Shown here: positions 33,310-41,330 of the stretch, piece after piece
Layout: each line of letters starts with the position of its first letter
Numbering within the stretch: position 1 is the first letter of the stretch
From: Phytomonospora sp040655735
GTDB taxonomy: Bacteria > Actinomycetota > Actinomycetes > Mycobacteriales > Micromonosporaceae
Reading direction: 5' to 3'
DNA: 64,000 nt
NCBI RefSeq assembly: GCF_040655735.1
Contig: NZ_JBFAKK010000004.1
Coordinates: 310,001-374,000, forward strand
The notes under the pieces: generated by a model
What the model saw: only the letters and a program-made list of their open reading frames with translations
Databases searched by the model: none
Told to the model about the DNA's origin: nothing
Position numbers and translations under genes: made by a program

Positions 33310-34506
33310 TCAGGAGCGGCGATCGAGGAGGACCAAGGGTATGGCAAGGAGCGCGAGCGCGGCTCCGATCAGGCACACCGTCGTCCACTCGGCGCCTTGT
33401 GCGAGCGCGCCCGCCGCGAAGACGGGCGTGAGGCTGATCCCCAGCTGGAAGGCGGAGACCGTGGTCGCGCCGGCGAGCGTCGGGGCGTCGGCGGCGATCG
33501 CGAAGACGCGACTGTAGACGGCCGGGTTCAGCACGAACGCGGCGACGCCCAGCAGGAACACGACGGGGACGACCGTCCAGGTCCGTTCGAGCGCGAAGAC
33601 CATGGCGACCGACAGGATCGCCATGCCGAGCGCTCCGGTGAGCAGCGCCAGGTGCGGGCGGCGGTCGGCGACACGGCCGCCGACGGAGAGGCCGACGAAG
33701 GCGCCGAGGCCGAAGAGGGCGAGGATGGCGGGAATCCAGACCTCGGGGACGGCGGTGATGTCGGCGAGCATCGCGGCCAGGTAGTTGAAGGTGATCATGT
33801 AGGCGGCGGTGGTCAGGATCGTCACCGCGAACATGCCCCACAACCTCGGTCTGCGCATCGTGGCCAGTTCCCGCACCACGCTCGGCGCGACGGCCGGGCC
33901 CGTTTCGGTGCGGGCCGGGGGCAGTCCGGCGAGGCAGCCGGCCGCGCCCGCGGCGGTGAGGGCGACGACCGCCCAGAACCCGCCGCGCCAGTCGGTGAAG
34001 TGGCTGAGCAGGGTGCCGGCGGGGCCGCCGGCGACCATCGCGACGCTCAGGCCGCTGACGACGACTCCCGACGCGCGGGCGTTGCGATCGGGCGTGACGA
34101 GGCCGATGGCGGTCACCGAGGCCACGGCGAAGAAGCCCGCGTAGGCGATGCCCGAGACGAACCTGCTCAGCAGCAGCACCTCGTAGCCGCCCACCAGCCC
34201 GGCGACGACGCTCAGCGCGAACACGGCCTGGGTCGCCACCAGTGCCGTGCGGCGGGGCCAGCGCAGGCTCAGGACCGCGAAGGGCGGCCCGCCGACCACG
34301 ACGCCGAGTGCGAACATGGTGATGAGGATGCCCGCCGAGGAGAGCGTGACGTCCAGGTCGGCGGCGACCGCCGGTAGCACTCCCGCCAGCAGGAACTCCG
34401 CGCTTCCCATCGCGAAGAGACTGAATCCCAGTAGATAGACCCCGGCCGGGAGCCTGTTCTCCGGGGCCTTCGCCGGCCGGTCTTGCGACTGCGTTGTTGC
34501 GTCCAC
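33310..34506 (-). CDS. MFS efflux transporter (AraJ/CmlA-like, 12 TM)
   Basis: The start is the GTG at 34506, 8 bp after GGAGG. The 398-residue protein has 12 hydrophobic segments and the signatures MGSAEFLLAGVLPAVAADL (TM1), ALGVVVGGPPFAVLSLRWPRR (the loop 2-3 region) and SVTAIGLVTPDRNARASG. These match the DHA1 drug/arabinose efflux group that includes Cmr-type chloramphenicol exporters. A divergent XRE-cupin regulator and a clear operator suggest regulated export of a small molecule. Confidence 0.87.
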   Translation of the reverse strand: MDATTQSQDRPAKAPENRLPAGVYLLGFSLFAMGSAEFLLAGVLPAVAADLDVTLSSAGILITMFALGVVVGGPPFAVLSLRWPRRTALVATQAVFALSVVAGLVGGYEVLLLSRFVSGIAYAGFFAVASVTAIGLVTPDRNARASGVVVSGLSVAMVAGGPAGTLLSHFTDWRGGFWAVVALTAAGAAGCLAGLPPARTETGPAVAPSVVRELATMRRPRLWGMFAVTILTTAAYMITFNYLAAMLADITAVPEVWIPAILALFGLGAFVGLSVGGRVADRRPHLALLTGALGMAILSVAMVFALERTWTVVPVVFLLGVAAFVLNPAVYSRVFAIAADAPTLAGATTVSAFQLGISLTPVFAAGALAQGAEWTTVCLIGAALALLAIPLVLLDRRS

Positions 34507-34542
34507 GTGGACCACCTCCACGCACAGGATCGGGAGGCGTGC

Positions 34543-34575
34543 CCGTTTCCGGCAAACGGTCTTGCCGTTTCCGGG
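34543..34575. promoter_or_regulatory. Operator with three CCGTTT half-sites between MFS and XRE-cupin genes
   Basis: CCGTTTCCGGCAAACGG (34543-34559) is a near-perfect dyad, and a third half-site CCGTTTCCGG follows at 34565-34574. It lies in the 91-bp divergent region, placed to overlap both promoters. The probable ligand is the adjacent XRE-cupin protein. Confidence 0.65.
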
Positions 34576-34597
34576 ACGCATTTGCTTGACTGCCCAC

Positions 34598-35182
34598 ATG
34601 GACGAGCAGCCGACGGTGGACTCCGTGATCGAGCAGATCGCCCCGCGCCTTCGCCGCGCGCGGGAGAAGAAGGGCGTGAGCCTCGCCGAGCTCTCGCGGG
34701 CCACGGGCATCTCGACCAGCACGCTGTCGAGGGTGGAGTCGGCGCAGCGCAGGCCGAGCCTGGAGCTGCTGCTGCCGATCACCGCCGCGCTTGGCGTCGG
34801 CCTCGACGAGATCGTCTCGGCGCCGCGCATCCTCGACCCCCGCGTTCCGCAGCGGCCGGAGAAGTCGGGCGGCCGGACGCTGATCCCGCTGTCCCGGCAC
34901 CAGGGCGAGCCCCGCGCGTACAAGATGACCATCCCGGCGCACGACGAGGAGCCGCACCTGCGGACCCACGCGGGCCACGAGTGGCTCTACGTCCTGCACG
35001 GGCGCCTTCGCGTGAAGCTCGGCGACCGCGACTTCGTCATGGGCGCCGGCGAGGCCGCGGAGTTCGACTGCCGGATCCCGCACTGGTTCGGCGCGGCCGG
35101 GCGCGGGGTCGTCGAGGTGCTCAGCCTCTTCGGCAAGCAGGGGGAGCGCATCCACCTGCGAACCGGGCGCGGCCACCGGTGA
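34598..35182 (+). CDS. XRE-family regulator with C-terminal cupin
   Basis: The 194-residue protein starts at the ATG at 34598. Residues about 14-70 form an XRE helix-turn-helix (LRRAREKKGVSLAELSRATGISTSTLSRVESAQRRPS). A cupin follows at about 110-190 with a metal/ligand-binding pattern (EEPHLRTHAGHEWLYVLHGRL, then G-GEAAEFDCRIPHWFG). Such regulators repress neighbouring exporters or catabolic genes and respond to small ligands in the cupin. It is divergent from the MFS gene. Confidence 0.9.
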   Translation: MDEQPTVDSVIEQIAPRLRRAREKKGVSLAELSRATGISTSTLSRVESAQRRPSLELLLPITAALGVGLDEIVSAPRILDPRVPQRPEKSGGRTLIPLSRHQGEPRAYKMTIPAHDEEPHLRTHAGHEWLYVLHGRLRVKLGDRDFVMGAGEAAEFDCRIPHWFGAAGRGVVEVLSLFGKQGERIHLRTGRGHR

Positions 35183-35206
35183 CGCGCACCGGTGGCCGCC
35201 GGGAGG

Positions 35207-35620
35207 TCAGCCCACGGGCTGGCTGAAGCGCACCATGTTGCCGGCCGGGTCGCGGAAGGCGCAGTCGCGCACGCCCCACTGCTGGTCGGTCGGCTCCTGG
35301 AGGACCTCGGCGCCCGCGGCGCGGATGTGCTCGAAGGCGGCGTCGCAGTCCTCGGTGCGGAAGATCACCGCGCGCAGCAGGCCCTTGGCCAGCAGCCGCG
35401 CGGCGGCCTCCTTGTCGGCCTCGTCGGCGTTCGGGTCGCCGACCGGCGGTTCGAGGACGATGGCGATGTCCGGCTGCGACGGCACGCCGAGCGTCACCCA
35501 CCGCATCGTCTCGTAGCCGACGTCGTTGCGGACCTCCAGCCCGAGCGTGTCGCGGTAGAAGGTGAGCGCCTTGTCGTGGTCGTCGACGGCGATGAAGGTC
35601 TGTGCGAGTGCGATGTCCAT
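35207..35620 (-). CDS. VOC-superfamily protein (PhnB/glyoxalase-like)
   Basis: The ATG at 35620 gives 137 residues: ALAQTFIAVDDHDKALTFYRDTLGLEV and a C-terminal WGVRDCAFRDPAGNMVRFSQP, both typical of the glyoxalase/bleomycin-resistance fold. Unlike true glyoxalase I, the first-strand His is replaced by Gln, so metal binding may differ. It converges with the XRE-cupin gene and has no obvious operon partner. Confidence 0.84.
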   Translation of the reverse strand: MDIALAQTFIAVDDHDKALTFYRDTLGLEVRNDVGYETMRWVTLGVPSQPDIAIVLEPPVGDPNADEADKEAAARLLAKGLLRAVIFRTEDCDAAFEHIRAAGAEVLQEPTDQQWGVRDCAFRDPAGNMVRFSQPVG

Positions 35621-35684
35621 GCACTTCAAGCTACGAGCGGGAGCCCGGCCGGGGCTTCTCGATTCCTGACCGATGCCCGCCGGC

Positions 35685-36080
35685 TCAGCTCTCGTCGGCG
35701 ACCGTGCGCAGCATCCCTTTGAGGTCGGCCGCCGAACCGCTCGCGCGCAGCTTCTCCGTCCCGCCCCCGGTGCGGCGGTGGTACTCCAGATGGATCACGT
35801 CGCGGGCGGCGCCGACCGCGTCGACGAGTCCCGTCATGACCGCCGCGGCCGCACGCCCGTCGGTTTCCTCGCCGAAGCGCAGGACGGGCAGCCAGCAGGC
35901 GCCGTCCTCGGCGTCGACGTGCCGGCGGGCGCCGGGCTCGTCGGCGTAGACGACCTCCCAGCCGAGCCCGCGCAGAGCCTCGGCGACATCCCGCGCCTCC
36001 ACGGGGTAGATCCCCGGCGAGGTGTCGCGCGGGATCTTGTCGAGACCTGGGAAACCCGGTGTGACGGTGACCGACGGCAT
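35685..36080 (-). CDS. Hypothetical protein (131 aa)
   Basis: The product begins MPSVTVTPGFPGLDKIPRDT and is a soluble alpha/beta-looking protein with ALRGLGWEVVYADEPGARRH and ARDVIHLEYHRRTGGGTEKLR. No family is recognised. It lies between a VOC gene and a TetR gene on the same strand, with 49 bp to the latter. Confidence 0.65.
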   Translation of the reverse strand: MPSVTVTPGFPGLDKIPRDTSPGIYPVEARDVAEALRGLGWEVVYADEPGARRHVDAEDGACWLPVLRFGEETDGRAAAAVMTGLVDAVGAARDVIHLEYHRRTGGGTEKLRASGSAADLKGMLRTVADES

Positions 36081-36129
36081 GGAAATCCCCCTCGTGCGTC
36101 GAGTGGCCGCGACGATGATCGCACGCGCC

Positions 36130-36720
36130 TCAGTCGAAGCGCTCGCCCACGATGGCCAGCGCGTCCACGCGCAGCTGGTCGAGGCTGCCGTCGGGCTGGT
36201 CCAGCCAGTGCTGGAAGGCGACCCGCATCGAGGTGAGCGTGGTGGCGGCCAGCAGTCGCGCGCGCAGAGGTTCGGCCTTCTCCGGTGGCATCCGGCTGGT
36301 GATCTCGGCGGCGAGCGAGCGCTCCACGGCTGCGTAGGTCGCCGCCTGGTGGGTGGCGAGGCTGATGTGCCGGCGGACGACCCGCAGCTTCTCCAGGAAC
36401 TCCTGGTCGGCGCCGGTGCCCTCGGCGTTGAAGCCCTCGACGGCGTGCGTCAGCGCCTCCCAGGGCGTCTCGGCGGGCGGGCGCTCCCGCACGAGCTCGA
36501 TGAAGCGCCGCAGCCGCTCGTGGTCGGTGTAGAGCAGCGCCTCCTCCTTCGACGCGAAGTGGTTGGAGAAGGTGCGGCGGGACACGTCGGCGGCGTCGCA
36601 GATCGCCTCGACCGTGACCTTGTCGAGGCCTTGGTCGACGGCGAGGCGGACGGCCGCCTGGTGGAGGGCCGTGCGCGTCGCCATCTTCTTGCGTTCGCGC
36701 AGGCCGGCGTTGGTGTCCAT
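36130..36720 (-). CDS. TetR-family regulator
   Basis: The 196-residue protein has the TetR DNA-binding domain at residues 8-60 (RKKMATRTALHQAAVRLAVDQGLDKVTVEAICDAADVSRRTFSNHF) and the AcrR-type C-terminal domain seen in actinobacterial efflux regulators. It is divergent from a MarR gene that heads an efflux operon, and two palindromes lie between them. Dual control of the exporter by TetR and MarR proteins is therefore likely. Confidence 0.9.
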   Translation of the reverse strand: MDTNAGLRERKKMATRTALHQAAVRLAVDQGLDKVTVEAICDAADVSRRTFSNHFASKEEALLYTDHERLRRFIELVRERPPAETPWEALTHAVEGFNAEGTGADQEFLEKLRVVRRHISLATHQAATYAAVERSLAAEITSRMPPEKAEPLRARLLAATTLTSMRVAFQHWLDQPDGSLDQLRVDALAIVGERFD

Positions 36721-36751
36721 CGCGCCGATCCTACCGTGATCCCCACCTCAT

Positions 36752-36781
36752 TTCCCATTGGGAAACTTTGCCCAATGGGAA
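36752..36781. promoter_or_regulatory. Double palindromic operator between TetR and MarR/MFS
   Basis: TTCCCATTGGGAA (36752-36764) is a perfect palindrome and TTGCCCAATGGGAA (36768-36781) a near-perfect one. Together they also form a larger inverted repeat (CCCATTGGG with CCCAATGGG). They fill most of the 85-bp divergent region and should bind the TetR and/or MarR protein. Confidence 0.75.
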
Positions 36782-36805
36782 CCAAGGTGAATGATTGGTT
36801 GTGCC

Positions 36806-37327
36806 ATGCAAGAGACGACACGCGACACCGCCCTCGAAGACGACCTTCGCAACGGCCTGCGCGGCCTCCTGAAGACCATCAGGCTGCTGCGCCGCCGCTG
36901 GACCGGAGCGCACACGATGCACCCCGGCGTCATGCCGATGCTCGCCCAGATCGAGGAGATCACCGCGAGCACCGCAGGCGTCGGCTGCCACCTCAAGGAC
37001 GTCGCCGAGGCGCTCGCCCTCGACACCTCGACCGTCAGCCGCTCCATCAGCGGCCTGGTCGCCCAAGGCCTCGTCGAACGCGTCCCCGACGCCAGCGACC
37101 GGCGTGCCTGCCTGATCACCCTGACCTCCGCCGGCGTATCCGCGCTGGCCTCCAGCCGCGATTGGTACGACGAGGTCTTCGCCGAGACCCTCGCCGGATG
37201 GGATCGCGACGAACTGCGCGCGTTCGCCGCCCAGATGCTCCGCGTCACCGACGACGTGGCCCACCACCTCGCGTCGGACCGGCCGAGCGCCTTCCCCCGA
37301 CCCGTCGACCCCAAGGAGACCGCCTGA
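36806..37327 (+). CDS. MarR-family regulator
   Basis: The 173-residue protein from the ATG at 36806 has a MarR winged helix (CHLKDVAEALALDTSTVSRSISGLVAQGLVERVPDASDRRACLITLTSAG). An alternative ATG at 36791 sits 3 bp after AAGG and would add five residues, so the start is not certain. The stop overlaps the start of the MFS gene (TGATG), so both are translated from one message. It probably represses its own operon through the palindromes upstream. Confidence 0.88.
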   Translation: MQETTRDTALEDDLRNGLRGLLKTIRLLRRRWTGAHTMHPGVMPMLAQIEEITASTAGVGCHLKDVAEALALDTSTVSRSISGLVAQGLVERVPDASDRRACLITLTSAGVSALASSRDWYDEVFAETLAGWDRDELRAFAAQMLRVTDDVAHHLASDRPSAFPRPVDPKETA

Positions 37328-38952
37328 TGGGCGAACCCGCCACTCAGATGAACCACCGGCAGATCCTCGAAGCCCTCAGCGGCCTCCTGCTCGTTCTGTT
37401 CGTCGCCATGCTCAGCGGCACGGTCGTCTCGACCGCGCTGCCCAAGATCATCGGATCGCTCAACGGCACCCAGGGGCAGTACACCTGGGTCGTCACCGCG
37501 ACCCTCCTGACCGCCACCGCGTCCACGCCCATCTGGGGCAAGCTGTCCGACCTGTTCAGCAAGAAGGCGCTCATCCAGATCGCCATCGTCATCTTCGCCG
37601 CCGGCTCCGTGCTGAGCGGTGTCGCCCAGGACGCCGGGCAGCTCATCGCCGCCCGCGCCTTCCAGGGCCTCGGCGTCGGCGGCCTCCAGGCGCTGGTCCA
37701 GGTCGCCATCGCCGCCATGATCCCGCCGCGCGAACGCGGTCGCTACAACGGCTACCTCGGTGGCGTTATGGCCGTCGCGACGGTCGGCGGGCCCTTGCTC
37801 GGCGGACTCATCGTCGACTCGTGGCTCGGATGGCGCTGGTGCTTCTTCATCGGCGTGCCCGTCGCGGTCCTCGCCTTCTTCGTGCTGCAGAAGACCCTGC
37901 GCCTGCCCGTGCTGCGCCGCAAGGTCAAGATCGACTACCTGGGCGCCGCCCTCATCGCCGCCGGCGTCAGCCTGCTGCTGATCTGGGTCTCCTTCGTCGA
38001 CCACAACTTCGACTGGATCTCCTGGCAGAGCGGCGCGATGGTCGCCGGATCCGTGCTGCTGCTCGGACTCGCCGTGCTGGTGGAGTCGCGGGCGGCCGAG
38101 CCGGTCGTCCCGCTGCCGATCGTGCGCCAGCGGACCACCGCACTGGCGATCCTCGCCAGCCTCGCCGTCGGCATGGCCATGTTCGGCGGTTCGGTGTTCC
38201 TCGGTCAGTACTTCCAGATCGGGCGCGGCTACTCGCCGACCGAGGCGGGTCTGATGACCATCCCGATGATGGCCGGCGTGCTCGGCTCCTCGATCATCGT
38301 CGGACGCCTGGTCACCAAGTCCGGCAAGGTCAAGCCCTACATCGTGGGCGGCGCGATCGTCCTCGTCGTCGGCATGCTCGGGCTGAGCACCATCGACCAC
38401 GAGACCTCGCTGATCTACCTCGGCGTCTCCATGTTCGCCGTCGGCGCGGGTGTCGGCGCGACCATGCAGAACCTCGTCCTCGCCGTGCAGAACACCGTGC
38501 GGCTCAAGGACATCGGCGCCGCCTCCTCGTCGATCGCCTTCTTCCGCTCGCTCGGCGGCGCCGTCGGCGTGTCGGTGCTGGGTGCCGTGCTGGCCAACCG
38601 GGTCGCCGAGAGCATCACCCGCGACCTGACCGCCATGGGCGTACCCGCCGGCAACACCGAGGGCACCGGCAGCCTCAACCTCAACGCGCTGCCCCCCGCC
38701 ATCGAGCACGTCGTGCGCGCCGCCTACGGCGACGCCACCGGGCGGATCTTCCTGATCGGCGCCGCCGTCGCCGCCGTCGGAGTGATCGCCGCCCTGTTCC
38801 TCAAGCCGGCGCCCCTGCGCAGCAGCCTCGACGTCCCCGAACCGGCCACCACCGCCGCGACGGCCGCCTCGTCGGTCGACGCCGCCCCCATGGCCGACGT
38901 CGAATTGCTCCCGCCGGGCGCCGACGACCTGCGCGAACCCTCCCGCCGCTGA
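37327..38952 (+). CDS. MFS drug exporter, DHA2 (14-TM, EmrB/QacA type)
   Basis: The 541-residue protein has 14 hydrophobic segments. Motif A lies in WGKLSDLFSKK (about 73-83) and motif C-like GGPLLGGLIVDSWLGWRWCFFIGVPV follows TM5, both typical of the DHA2 drug:H+ antiporters. The Pro/Ala-rich tail after residue 500 is cytoplasmic. It is translationally coupled to the MarR gene, and export of a toxic compound sensed by the MarR/TetR pair is the natural reading. Confidence 0.9.
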   Translation: MGEPATQMNHRQILEALSGLLLVLFVAMLSGTVVSTALPKIIGSLNGTQGQYTWVVTATLLTATASTPIWGKLSDLFSKKALIQIAIVIFAAGSVLSGVAQDAGQLIAARAFQGLGVGGLQALVQVAIAAMIPPRERGRYNGYLGGVMAVATVGGPLLGGLIVDSWLGWRWCFFIGVPVAVLAFFVLQKTLRLPVLRRKVKIDYLGAALIAAGVSLLLIWVSFVDHNFDWISWQSGAMVAGSVLLLGLAVLVESRAAEPVVPLPIVRQRTTALAILASLAVGMAMFGGSVFLGQYFQIGRGYSPTEAGLMTIPMMAGVLGSSIIVGRLVTKSGKVKPYIVGGAIVLVVGMLGLSTIDHETSLIYLGVSMFAVGAGVGATMQNLVLAVQNTVRLKDIGAASSSIAFFRSLGGAVGVSVLGAVLANRVAESITRDLTAMGVPAGNTEGTGSLNLNALPPAIEHVVRAAYGDATGRIFLIGAAVAAVGVIAALFLKPAPLRSSLDVPEPATTAATAASSVDAAPMADVELLPPGADDLREPSRR

Positions 38953-38957
38953 ACCCG

Positions 38958-39030
38958 CGGGGGTGGTCCCGTCCACCGGTCCACCCCCGTGCCAGAGCAC
39001 CCCGTCCGGACAACGGCGTCCGGGCGGGTT
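38958..39030 (+). terminator. Double hairpin terminator after the MFS gene
   Basis: CGGGGGTGG (38958-38966) pairs with CCACCCCCG (38981-38989). A second stem, CCCGTCCGGAC (39001-39011) with GTCCGGGCGGG (39018-39028), is followed by TTTC. Confidence 0.75.
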
Positions 39031-39063
39031 TCGCCATGCCCGCCCCACCGCCAAACTAGATCG

Positions 39064-39669
39064 ATGACACCACCCCGCCACCAGATCCGCGCCGCCCACA
39101 CCGACACCACCATCACCGTCTACCAGGCATACGCCCCCACCATCGGCCTCCCAGCAGCCCGCGACGGACACTTCCCGCCGGCCTGGAAACGCGAACGCAT
39201 GACCTGGATCAAACCCTCCTTCCTGTGGATGATGTACCGCTGCGGCTGGGGCAGGAAAGAGTCGCAGGAGACCGTGCTCGCCGTCGAGATCACCCGCACC
39301 GGATTCGAGACCGCCCTCCGCGACGCCTGCCTCTCCCACTACGACCCCACCGTGCACCCCGACCGCCAAACCTGGCAGCACAGCCTCAAGGAGACATCCG
39401 CCCGCGTCCAATGGGACCCCGAACGCGACCTGCACCTACGCCCGCTCGAACACCGCTCGCTGCAACTCGGCCTCAGCGGCAGGACGACCAACGGCTACGC
39501 CGACGAGTGGATCGTCGGGATCACGGACGTGACGGCGCTTGCCCACAGGATCGGCGGGCTGGTGGCGGAGGGGGAGCTGGGGGAGGCAGCGCGATTGCTG
39601 CCGGTGGAGGAGGCCTATCCGGCGGGGGAGGAGTTGCTGGGGCACTTGTGCGCGTGGCGGAGGGGGTGA
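39064..39669 (+). CDS. DUF4291 protein
   Basis: The 201-residue product matches the DUF4291 pattern: RHQIRAAHTDTTITVYQAY at the N-terminus, then FPPAWKRERMTWIKPSFLWMMYRCGWG (about 39-65) and a C-terminal LGLSGRTTNGYADEWIVGITDVT. The function of the family is not established, although the conserved Arg/Lys/Trp block suggests binding of a nucleotide or nucleic acid. Its 3' end runs into the strand-skewed non-coding region. Confidence 0.85.
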   Translation: MTPPRHQIRAAHTDTTITVYQAYAPTIGLPAARDGHFPPAWKRERMTWIKPSFLWMMYRCGWGRKESQETVLAVEITRTGFETALRDACLSHYDPTVHPDRQTWQHSLKETSARVQWDPERDLHLRPLEHRSLQLGLSGRTTNGYADEWIVGITDVTALAHRIGGLVAEGELGEAARLLPVEEAYPAGEELLGHLCAWRRG

Positions 39670-40117
39670 CGGGCTGAGGGGGTGGGGGAGCGGGAGGCGC
39701 TCGCGGGGTGGGTGCGGGGAGGAGAGGGCAGGGGAGGGGGCGAGCCGCGGGAAGAGGGGCGGGGCGCGGGGGAAGGGCAGGGGCGCCAGGTGAAGCGGCA
39801 GGGGGAGGGCGCCGTGTGGGGGTGGGGCGGGTTGGGAGAGGAAAGCGGGGCGAGTCGGGGGAGGAGTGGCCGCGCGCGAGGTGAGGTGCGCCCGGGCGGG
39901 CGGGGTGGCAGAGGGGGCGGGGGACGGGTGGCAGGGCAGGGAAGACGGTGCGACGGGGACGCGGCGGGGATAGGGGAGCGGGGAGGCAAGCCGAGCTGGC
40001 GTGGGGGAGGGGGAGGGGGATGAGACCTGTCAGATACGCGGTGGGCGGGGATGGCACTCGGGGCGGGGGCGGCGGGGCACAGAATTTGACGGGGAGGAGG
40101 ACAGGGGACAAAGTCCG
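39670..40117. other. Extremely purine/G-rich non-coding region
   Basis: The + strand here is almost only G and A with scattered C/T. Many GGGG runs could form G-quadruplexes. The open frames in it translate to Pro- or Gly/Arg-dominated low-complexity sequence, so I call no gene. It leads into a 7-bp tandem repeat and the assembly gap. Confidence 0.7.
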
Positions 40118-40222
40118 GCGGGAAGCGGGAAGCGGGAAGCGGGAAGCGGGAAGCGGGAAGCGGGAAGCGGGAAGCGGGAAGCGGGAAGCGGGAAGCGGGA
40201 AGCGGGAAGCGGGAAGCGGGAC
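40118..40222. repeat. 7-bp tandem repeat GCGGGAA, about 15 copies up to the assembly gap
   Basis: Fourteen perfect copies of GCGGGAA and one variant (GCGGGAC) run to 40222, directly against the N block. The true array length is unknown because the assembly probably broke inside or beside it. Confidence 0.95.
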
Positions 40223-40223
40223 G

Positions 40224-40317
40224 NNNNNNNNNNNNNNNNNNNNNNNNNNNNNNNNNNNNNNNNNNNNNNNNNNNNNNNNNNNNNNNNNNNNNNNNNNNNN
40301 NNNNNNNNNNNNNNNNN
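40224..40317. other. Assembly gap (94 N)
   Basis: The run of 94 N bases is undetermined sequence. It directly follows a short tandem repeat, the likely cause. The flanks cannot be assumed to be at their true distance. Confidence 0.99.
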
Positions 40318-40507
40318 GGGGCGTGGACCGCTGCGGGGTGGGAACAGGCGGGGTTCAAGGCCCGACGGGAGGGGATGCGGGCCGGAGGCTGATGTGCGGG
40401 CTCACGGACGGTGGAGCGATCGGCTGGCCGTGACGAAAAGGCGCAGTGCAAGGGGACGAGGAGCCGCCTGGGGGCGGGGCGATGTGTGCGGCTGATTGTC
40501 AGACCAT

Positions 40508-40665
40508 CCCGTGTGGCGCTCCGTTCGAACCGTCTCGTGTCGCGCTGCCGCTCGAACCGACTCGTGTGCGGCTGACGGCCGCACCATCTCGTGCGCGGCT
40601 GCCGCTCGAACCGTCTCGTGCGCGGCTGGTGGCTGGACCACCTCGTGCGCGGCTGTCGCCTCCGT
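40508..40665. repeat. 27-bp imperfect tandem repeat
   Basis: Units starting TCGTGNGCGGCTG occur at 40535, 40562, 40589, 40616 and 40643 with exact 27-bp spacing, and a diverged unit lies at 40508. Odd and even units share different second halves (GCTCGAACCG in some). In the reverse frame this would be a nine-residue repeat of the AAHETVRAA type, but no start, ribosome site or conserved protein context supports translation. Confidence 0.85.
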
Positions 40666-40764
40666 CTTCGGCGTCCGCGAGCCGTGCGAAGCACGGCAGA
40701 AGCCTCGCCTGGAGGTGTGTTTCCGTCGGTCGGCCGGTGATTGGATCTTCCTGGGGGTTCTGTC

Positions 40765-40794
40765 GGGGTCAAGGGCGGGTTTTCCCTTGACCCC
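40765..40794. terminator. Strong hairpin in the non-coding region
   Basis: GGGGTCAAGGG (40765-40775) pairs perfectly with CCCTTGACCCC (40784-40794) around a loop CGGGTTTT. No gene ends nearby, so it may be an extragenic repeat element rather than a terminator. Another GC palindrome (GGGGCAGCGCCCC) lies near 40942-40954. Confidence 0.5.
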
Positions 40795-41037
40795 GGCAGG
40801 TTCGCCAGGTGCCCTTGAACAGGCCGTGAGACGGAAACACCCCAAGCACACAACCCCCAGCCTTCTGCGGGGTGAAGCGCCAGTGGGGCGCCAGCCAGGA
40901 GGGAGAGGCACCCCACCGTTTCCGGAGTGAGGCCCGGGGTCTGGGGCAGCGCCCCAGGAACTTACGCAAGGAACCCCAGCAGCCGCACGAGATGGAAGCG
41001 AACGACGGGAAGAAGGGCGCGTGCGCAGACGCGATGC

Positions 41038-41084
41038 GCGCGATGAATGCACGAGCTGGAAGCGCGATGAATGCGCGAGCTGGA
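41038..41084. repeat. 23-bp direct repeat, two copies (24-bp period)
   Basis: Bases 41038-41060 and 41062-41084 are identical except for one position (core GATGAATGC, then CGAGCTGGA). No coding function is visible. Confidence 0.85.
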
Positions 41085-41146
41085 TGCAGGCCGTGGTGAT
41101 GTGTGGCGGCGGCGAAGGGGCGGTGTCGAGATAGCGCCGAGCTTGC

Positions 41147-41194
41147 GGTGCCAAGGCGCCAAGGCGCCAAGGCGCCAAGACGCCAAGGCGCCGA
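41147..41194. repeat. 8-bp tandem repeat GCGCCAAG, six copies
   Basis: Units at 41147, 41155, 41163, 41171, 41179 and 41187 match GCGCCAAG with one change in the first, fifth and last copies. It lies about 140 bp upstream of the pectate lyase start. Confidence 0.9.
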
Positions 41195-41262
41195 AGACCC
41201 AGTGACTCCGAAAGCCCGGGATCCACGAGAGCGGACCGCAAACTTCCTGCAACTCACCGCTA

Positions 41263-41291
41263 TTGACCCCCTCCACCTCACCTCCTACGTT
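41263..41291 (+). promoter_or_regulatory. Sigma70-type promoter of the pectate lyase gene
   Basis: TTGACC (41263-41268) and TACGTT (41286-41291) are separated by 17 bp, about 40 bp before the ATG at 41331. This is a good match to the vegetative consensus in high-GC actinobacteria. Confidence 0.6.
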
Positions 41292-41330
41292 CGGGACAGC
41301 CCCCACCACCGTCCCCACAGGAGCCCTCCC

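Noticed and set aside
36748..39435. 895-codon minus-strand open frame
   Set aside because: It is antisense to the MarR and DHA2 MFS genes. It is open only because of high GC at third positions, and its product is low-complexity Gly/Ala/Arg/Val without any motif.
40508..40665. Possible CRISPR array
   Set aside because: Units are contiguous 27-bp imperfect repeats with no unique spacers, and no cas genes are present in the window.
39615..40916. 433-codon minus-strand frame crossing the N gap
   Set aside because: The product is Pro/Ser/Arg low-complexity encoded by the purine-rich tract and the 7-bp repeat, and it is bridged by N. There is no ribosome site or family.
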